Both the position numbers and the translations under genes were made by a program. Below, in pieces: positions 59,790-64,000 of a stretch of DNA of 64,000 nt (position 1 is the first letter of the stretch; each line of letters begins with the position of its first letter). The stretch covers positions 310,001 through 374,000 of the forward strand of contig CAMVNQ010000001.1 of NCBI GenBank assembly GCA_947168885.1. Direction: 5' to 3'. Source of the DNA: an uncultured Clostridia bacterium (GTDB lineage Bacteria; Bacillota; Clostridia; Oscillospirales; Ruminococcaceae). The notes beneath the pieces are model-generated. The model saw nothing but the letters and a program-made list of their open reading frames with translations. It made no database searches and was not told the origin of the DNA.

Positions 59790-60121
59790 TCATCACCCTT
59801 TACATATTTGTCCGTTCTGTCGCTTTTTTCGAGCATCTCTTTCATCTTTGCGAGGGAAATGTCCACCCACGAGGAAAACGTGTCAAATGTCACGAATTTG
59901 GAAAGAAGCGGGAAACGTTTTATAAACGCGTCATAAGTAACACGCAGTTTCAGCGCTCCCGTTCCGCTTCCGAGAGCTTTCTCCGCTTCGGTAACCGCAA
60001 AGACGAGCCATTCTTTTGCTGACATACGGCTTCGGATCATGACAGCAACCGCGCCGCCCGTAAGTATGACAAGCCCGATGACAACCGGTGCCCATTCAAC
60101 TATTTTTTCAATAATATGCAT
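59786..60121 (-). CDS. Phage holin, LL-H type
   Basis: 111 residues. One N-terminal membrane helix (WAPVVIGLVILTGGAVAVMI), then a charged helical domain with EWLVFAVTEAEKAL and YDAFIKRFP as in LL-H family holins. Makes membrane pores so the endolysin can reach the wall. Overlaps the endolysin gene by four bases. Confidence 0.78.
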   Translation of the reverse strand: MHIIEKIVEWAPVVIGLVILTGGAVAVMIRSRMSAKEWLVFAVTEAEKALGSGTGALKLRVTYDAFIKRFPLLSKFVTFDTFSSWVDISLAKMKEMLEKSDRTDKYVKGDE

Positions 60122-60140
60122 AATATCAGCTCCCTGTGTT

Positions 60141-61262
60141 TTACGTGAGCGTCCAGTTCTTCGCGGCCGCTACAGCCTTTTCTTCCGCCGACAGTCTCGC
60201 GAGGTTTGTCGCACCGAGCGTGAGATTATGTGCTGTTCCGCCGGTGTAGTCGTGAAGGTTCGCAATCATAGCGACCATACTGTCGTGCGTCAGAACGTTC
60301 GTGAAGTTTGCGGAACCGTTTGAAATGATAAAGTTGCCGATCATACCCGGCCAGTCCTCCGGTATCTGTATATCTTCAAGCGCTGTGCAGCCGAAGAAAG
60401 GATTTCCTGCGTTCAATGCTGCTGTATTTACCCAATTTGTGTTGCTTTTTATTACGAGTTTTCTGAGCGAGGAACAGCCCGAAATGAAGTACCCGCTTAA
60501 ATGTGTAATACTTGGCGGGAACTCGATCTCCGTAAGACCTGTGCAGTTATAGAAAGCATAAGGAGTTATCTGAGTCATTGTGCAGCCTTCCTCAAACGAT
60601 ATCTTCATTGGTTCGCTGTGTCCGGCAAAACCGCTGTAATTGTTGCCCTGGAGCGATCTTACCGTGTTCGGTATCACAACGACCCCGGGGTATCTGAATT
60701 TACCGTCAGACGTGAACGAAATTGTATTGTCATATACAGCTTTTTTCACGGTAAAGTTTCTTCTGACAGACTTTTGTTCTGTCGGTATTACTATATCGTT
60801 GTCGAACGACGGTTCGATAGTGTAGCTGCCTTCATAATCGGGGAGCCTTTCTCCCGTGAGCTCCGTTGTCACTTCTATCTCCGGCTGTAAGAGTGAAGCT
60901 CCGCTGGTCGGACAGTCCGTTTCCACCGCAAATACGGCGTCGTCCTGAAATCCGATGAGCGTAACGCATTTGTTTGCATCCGGACTTACGACCGCGAGCG
61001 TGTATCGGTAGCTGTCACGGCCGATCTTCGTATCGTCCGATGAGAACGAGAACGTCACAGAACCGTCAGAGTCCTGTTCTTCCGGTCCCGCGGTCTTTTC
61101 TATGAGAGCCGACGAGCTCATGCGGTAATGCACCGCGAAGCGTAAGATGCTTCCCTCCGGCAGAATATACGGCTCACCGCTCGCTTTGTCGGTAAGCGTG
61201 AATTTCAGCGTGAAGCTGTCGCCGTGGGGCAAGCTTATGTTGTATCCTTTTATAGTTACCAT
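60141..61262 (-). CDS. Phage baseplate/receptor-binding protein with BspA-type leucine-rich repeats
   Basis: 373 residues. The N-terminal 130 residues (ISLPHGDSFTLKFTLTDKASGEPY...) resemble BppU-like upper baseplate proteins of siphophages. From about residue 215, BspA-type repeats appear: ITPYAFYNCTGLTEIEFPPSITHLSGYFISGCSSLRKLVI and FFGCTALEDIQIP. Such repeats bind host surfaces; in a tail protein they would bind the bacterial receptor. SD TAGGAGG lies in the end of the preceding gene. Confidence 0.8.
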   Translation of the reverse strand: MVTIKGYNISLPHGDSFTLKFTLTDKASGEPYILPEGSILRFAVHYRMSSSALIEKTAGPEEQDSDGSVTFSFSSDDTKIGRDSYRYTLAVVSPDANKCVTLIGFQDDAVFAVETDCPTSGASLLQPEIEVTTELTGERLPDYEGSYTIEPSFDNDIVIPTEQKSVRRNFTVKKAVYDNTISFTSDGKFRYPGVVVIPNTVRSLQGNNYSGFAGHSEPMKISFEEGCTMTQITPYAFYNCTGLTEIEFPPSITHLSGYFISGCSSLRKLVIKSNTNWVNTAALNAGNPFFGCTALEDIQIPEDWPGMIGNFIISNGSANFTNVLTHDSMVAMIANLHDYTGGTAHNLTLGATNLARLSAEEKAVAAAKNWTLT

Positions 61263-61263
61263 T

Positions 61264-61530
61264 CTATCCTCCTAAGATGACCGAAAGCAGCATAGTTCCC
61301 ATACCTCCCGCAACAGCACCGAGCAGTGCCGATATTATCGTCTCCCACCTTTTGGCGGGCTTGCTCTCGATGTCCGTGAGCTCCGCCGCCATACGGTTAA
61401 GGTCTTCTCTCATGTGCTGCATTTCCACGGTCATTTTCTGTACGCTTTCGACGAGTTCCTCGATGTGATCGAGCCGTTTCTGAAGCGACGAACACGCGCT
61501 TTCGACCGCTGCAAGCCGTTCGCGTATCAT
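61264..61530 (-). CDS. XhlA-like small coiled-coil membrane protein
   Basis: 88 residues: a long heptad-patterned helix (ERLAAVESACSSLQKRLDHIEELVESVQ) and a C-terminal membrane helix (IISALLGAVAGGMGTMLLSVIL). This is the layout of phage XhlA (hemolysin XhlA) proteins, which assist holins. It lies between the tail genes and the lysis genes. Confidence 0.7.
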   Translation of the reverse strand: MIRERLAAVESACSSLQKRLDHIEELVESVQKMTVEMQHMREDLNRMAAELTDIESKPAKRWETIISALLGAVAGGMGTMLLSVILGG

Positions 61531-61558
61531 AACATTGTTTTCTTCCGTTCAGATCACC

Positions 61559-63871
61559 TCATTTCACAAGCACTTCAACGTGCGTATCATCGATGCGTTT
61601 AAGCACTCTCGCTCTTGTCGCAGATTTCGAGTATGCCGCTGTGCCGTTCTTTGCTGTGCAGTATCCGCCTGTTTTGCAGCTCCCGTCGTCTATAACGATA
61701 AGTCTGCCGACAAGCCCTACTGCCGCCCATTCGGGACGCTGTTCACGCGGAATGTACTTCTTTTCGGGGTCATAGTCGGGATTTAATATCGGCTCTCCGT
61801 CTTTGTCCCTGATCGTGCAGCCGAACACATCGCGTTTGTATTTGTCCTGCCAGTGCAGTGCCGCGCTGTTGCCGACAACAGAAGGTTTTGCAGATACAAC
61901 GCCGAGAAACCCGTTTCCGTTCGCGGGAACGATCTTATCACCGTCGAGCGCAACGAGCATTCCGCGCCTGTCTTCGTTTTCGGGATTTCCGTCCGCCCAC
62001 TCGAAATATTCGGCGTAGTCCGCGCCCATTGTGTTGTAGTTTCCCGCAATGTATATATCTCCGAGGGAAGTTGCGTACATCGCGTTTCCGGTTCCTGCTC
62101 CATAGCCGTGCGAGCCTATAACAAATCTTGTGCTATTGGGTAAATTTGTTGTGTCCGCACCGAAACCTACCGCCCAACAGCCACCTTTATCAACAATATT
62201 GCTGTCGCCTATGCAGCCGCAATACCCACTTGTTACAGTATTGTTAGAGCCAAAAACGAACTGATTGTCTTTTCCTACAACGGTGTTTGAGCTTCCGGCG
62301 ATTATTCCCGCATACATAGCGCTATTGACTATCAGGTTAGAAGCCCCGACAATAATGCTGTTTGTCGCTCCGGAATAAACCTTGTTGTAGCTACCAGCGA
62401 CGAAAGAAAATGAAATGCCGCCCCTGACCTCGTTGTTGAAACCTGTAAGCACAAATCCCGTGCTGCCGGAATTAGTCATTACGTTCTTATTGCCGCTGAT
62501 CAAAGCCGAATCGACATTTGTTATGTCATTTTCACTGCCGCCTATATGCGTTTTTTGTGAGCCTGTGAGCGTGTTTTTATAACCCTCTGCGTGATTATAA
62601 TCGCCGCTTGTTATCGTGCACCCGTCTGCCGCTGTATAGCCGTTGAAACGTTCGTTGTGCTGTCCGACGTTCTCCCCTACACCGCCGCCGCCCGAAGTGT
62701 CTATCGCGTCTATGCGTTTCTGCGTCTGCGATCTTGTCTGTGTGGAAGAGAACGTTGAGACAAGTGAACCAACACAGTCCGCTGCGCTGCAATTTATAAC
62801 GTGCCCTACGCGATAGTTCCATTCGTATGATGTGACAACTCCGATGATACCGCTGCGCTGGTCAACGTCACCACCTCTGAACATAAGCGTGTCTCCGACA
62901 TCTATTGCGGGGTCACCGTAGATGCAGGTCTTTATGCCTCTCTGTTTGAACGAGTCTATATATCCGAGCCACGCACGGTTTGCGGTATCATATTCGGCAT
63001 CTGTCTTTCCTGCGAGAAGCGGGTTCTTGTCGAGCGCGTAAGCTGCCGGAGCAGCCTGTGTATCCGGCGAGACATACGTCGAAGTATAGTTTGTTATTTT
63101 GTCTCCCGTGTAGGCGGACATATATTTTATATACGCTCTTGTATCGGTCGCGTAAATATATCTGCGCTCATTTGCGGTGACTTCTCTGTCTGTTGAAATG
63201 GCACTTCCCGATGAAGAGTATTTCGCAGGTATTATCTTAAGCTTCGAGTTCCTGTCGATCACCGCATATCCGCAAAGCAGGTAAGCGCACCACATTATGA
63301 TGTCCCTGCATGACTGTATCTGCCTGTCCGCAGGGGTTACCGTCAGAGCGTTGTTCGGAAAACCGTCAAGGCTGTCGTCCTCTATATCCGTATCTATACC
63401 GCATTCCGTGCAGGCAGCGATTATAATTTCCGCCGGCGTTCCTGTCATTTCCCGCAGAGCCGCCGAAGGCTCTTTGTCCGCTTTCACTCCGTCGTCGTAT
63501 GCCACAATCGAGATGACGTTCCCGCGTCTTGACGAAAGTATCGGGTCAACGAGGAATGTCCCGAGCGGCACTGCCTCGAACGACTCTCCGACCGCCGCAA
63601 GCTTGTATGAAAGCGAAACACTGCCGCCTGTGAGATCGAGAGCGGCAGCGTCGTCCGTGAAAAATGAAAATCTCAGGCAGGAGAGATTGAATGTCCCTAT
63701 GCGGTATTTTTCGCCGCAGAGTTCCTTTGTGAGCTTGAGAGAGCCGCTCACGAGGTTGCTGTCGTTTATTGTGATACTGTCACTTTCCGGAAGTGTCAGA
63801 CTGCCTGTCACAGCCTCTTTCACCGCTTTTGACGCAAGAGCGTCAATGTATGACTGACTTACGTTGTACAT
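61559..63871 (-). CDS. Phage tail fibre/tip protein with C-terminal autocleavage (Peptidase_G2-like) domain
   Basis: 770 residues. The first 390 resemble prophage tail-associated proteins that follow the distal tail gene (YIDALASKAVKEAVTGSLTLP at the start). A glycine-rich joint (DTSGGGGVGENVG) leads to a beta-helical stretch of about 180 residues rich in SGNKNVMTNSG-, GSYNKVYSG- and GSSNTVVGKDN-like repeats, as in trimeric fibre shafts. The C-terminal 170 residues (GADYAEYFEWADGNPENEDRRGMLVALDG..., GFLGVVSAKPSVVGNSAALHW) match the intramolecular chaperone/autocleavage domain called Peptidase_G2. SD AAGGAG precedes the ATG. Confidence 0.85.
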   Translation of the reverse strand: MYNVSQSYIDALASKAVKEAVTGSLTLPESDSITINDSNLVSGSLKLTKELCGEKYRIGTFNLSCLRFSFFTDDAAALDLTGGSVSLSYKLAAVGESFEAVPLGTFLVDPILSSRRGNVISIVAYDDGVKADKEPSAALREMTGTPAEIIIAACTECGIDTDIEDDSLDGFPNNALTVTPADRQIQSCRDIIMWCAYLLCGYAVIDRNSKLKIIPAKYSSSGSAISTDREVTANERRYIYATDTRAYIKYMSAYTGDKITNYTSTYVSPDTQAAPAAYALDKNPLLAGKTDAEYDTANRAWLGYIDSFKQRGIKTCIYGDPAIDVGDTLMFRGGDVDQRSGIIGVVTSYEWNYRVGHVINCSAADCVGSLVSTFSSTQTRSQTQKRIDAIDTSGGGGVGENVGQHNERFNGYTAADGCTITSGDYNHAEGYKNTLTGSQKTHIGGSENDITNVDSALISGNKNVMTNSGSTGFVLTGFNNEVRGGISFSFVAGSYNKVYSGATNSIIVGASNLIVNSAMYAGIIAGSSNTVVGKDNQFVFGSNNTVTSGYCGCIGDSNIVDKGGCWAVGFGADTTNLPNSTRFVIGSHGYGAGTGNAMYATSLGDIYIAGNYNTMGADYAEYFEWADGNPENEDRRGMLVALDGDKIVPANGNGFLGVVSAKPSVVGNSAALHWQDKYKRDVFGCTIRDKDGEPILNPDYDPEKKYIPREQRPEWAAVGLVGRLIVIDDGSCKTGGYCTAKNGTAAYSKSATRARVLKRIDDTHVEVLVK

Positions 63872-63884
63872 ATCTCCACGCTCC

Positions 63885-64000
63885 TTAATACTCTATGAGC
63901 CGACAGCTTATTTCCCACCAACTTTCCGAAGCGTTCCCGTTCTGCTGCTGATAGAAGTCGGCTTTTACACTCTCCGCGTACATATCGCAGTTCACATATC
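63885..64000 (-). CDS. C-terminal end of a phage tail protein (distal-tail-like)
   Basis: The last 37 codons of a leftward gene that starts beyond the window: CDMYAESVKADFYQQQNG ... SWWEISCRLIEY, then TAA. Position immediately before the tail-tip gene and the end sequence suggest a distal tail or similar protein. The stop is 14 bases before the next start. Confidence 0.55.
   Translation of the reverse strand, partial: YVNCDMYAESVKADFYQQQNGNASESWWEISCRLIEY

Overview
The window reads as chromosome of a Gram-positive, spore-lineage anaerobe of the Clostridia, most like a gut Ruminococcaceae/Oscillospiraceae member. This placement is inferred from gene content: spmA/spmB spore maturation genes, RNase Y, a hydrogenase-type TM1266 regulator, an (S/N)PxTG-type sorting signal, glycoside hydrolases for plant and microbial glucans, a chorion-class high-cysteine mini-protein, and near-consensus sigma-A promoters with 17-base spacers in front of many genes. 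The sequence is of middling GC and genes lie on both strands in short operons closed by clear hairpin terminators.

Layout. 1-3.4 kb: end of an epimerase-like gene, an SDR oxidoreductase, a membrane protein with three zinc ribbons, and tmRNA (ssrA) with a duplicated piece of its own 3' end beside it. 3.5-8.2 kb: two cell-wall genes, a class A penicillin-binding protein and a LysM-G5-M23 peptidase. 8.3-13.6 kb: a small helical protein, a heterodimeric ABC exporter, a DUF1653 protein and a HAD hydrolase. 13.6-16.6 kb: an MBOAT O-acyltransferase with its DHHW partner (cell-surface polymer acylation) and a TM1266-type regulator. 16.7-19.3 kb: a thiol-redox cluster (glutathione peroxidase, OhrR-type MarR sensor, thioredoxin, thioredoxin reductase) split by a 157-bp MITE. 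19.4-28.4 kb: a sugar-binding lipoprotein, a candidate structured RNA in front of a short SecA, mnmE, an AraC regulator, a sortase-anchored surface protein, a second MITE copy, a GNAT enzyme and an aquaporin. 28.4-36.8 kb: a GH31 enzyme under a CcpA/LacI-like palindrome, a decayed lipoprotein gene, GNAT, fluoride channel crcB, potassium uptake trkH/trkA, a CarD-like regulator and a CofE-like protein. 37-46.6 kb: a mosaic repeat array next to tRNA-Gly, an HD-GYP protein, a HAD fusion protein, rpsO-pnp and corA preceded by an in-frame upstream ORF. 46.6-51.2 kb: a 97-bp tandem repeat, divergent GH16 and GH5 glucanases, rny and tRNA-Leu. 51.5-55 kb: a LytTR regulator with a broken receiver and three pilin-like genes. 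55-58.6 kb: clpC-spmA-spmB. 58.7-64 kb: a tiny cysteine-rich protein, then the lysis and tail end of a prophage read leftward.

How parts connect. The GH16, GH5 and sugar-binding lipoprotein promoters share the same GATATTAA box at the -35 position, exactly 17 bases from TATAAT, suggesting one regulon for beta-glucan use; an AraC-family regulator in the window is a candidate controller. The redox genes read as a peroxide-responsive unit. The pilins come without any assembly motor, so they must rely on machinery elsewhere.

The most unusual material is non-coding: a MITE family with 4-bp target duplications, a composite hairpin repeat family (four copies) that also appears inside two roughly 97-98-bp repeat arrays, an inverted pair of 24-nt elements around the pnp terminator, a rod-like candidate RNA before secA2, and the leader ORF before corA.
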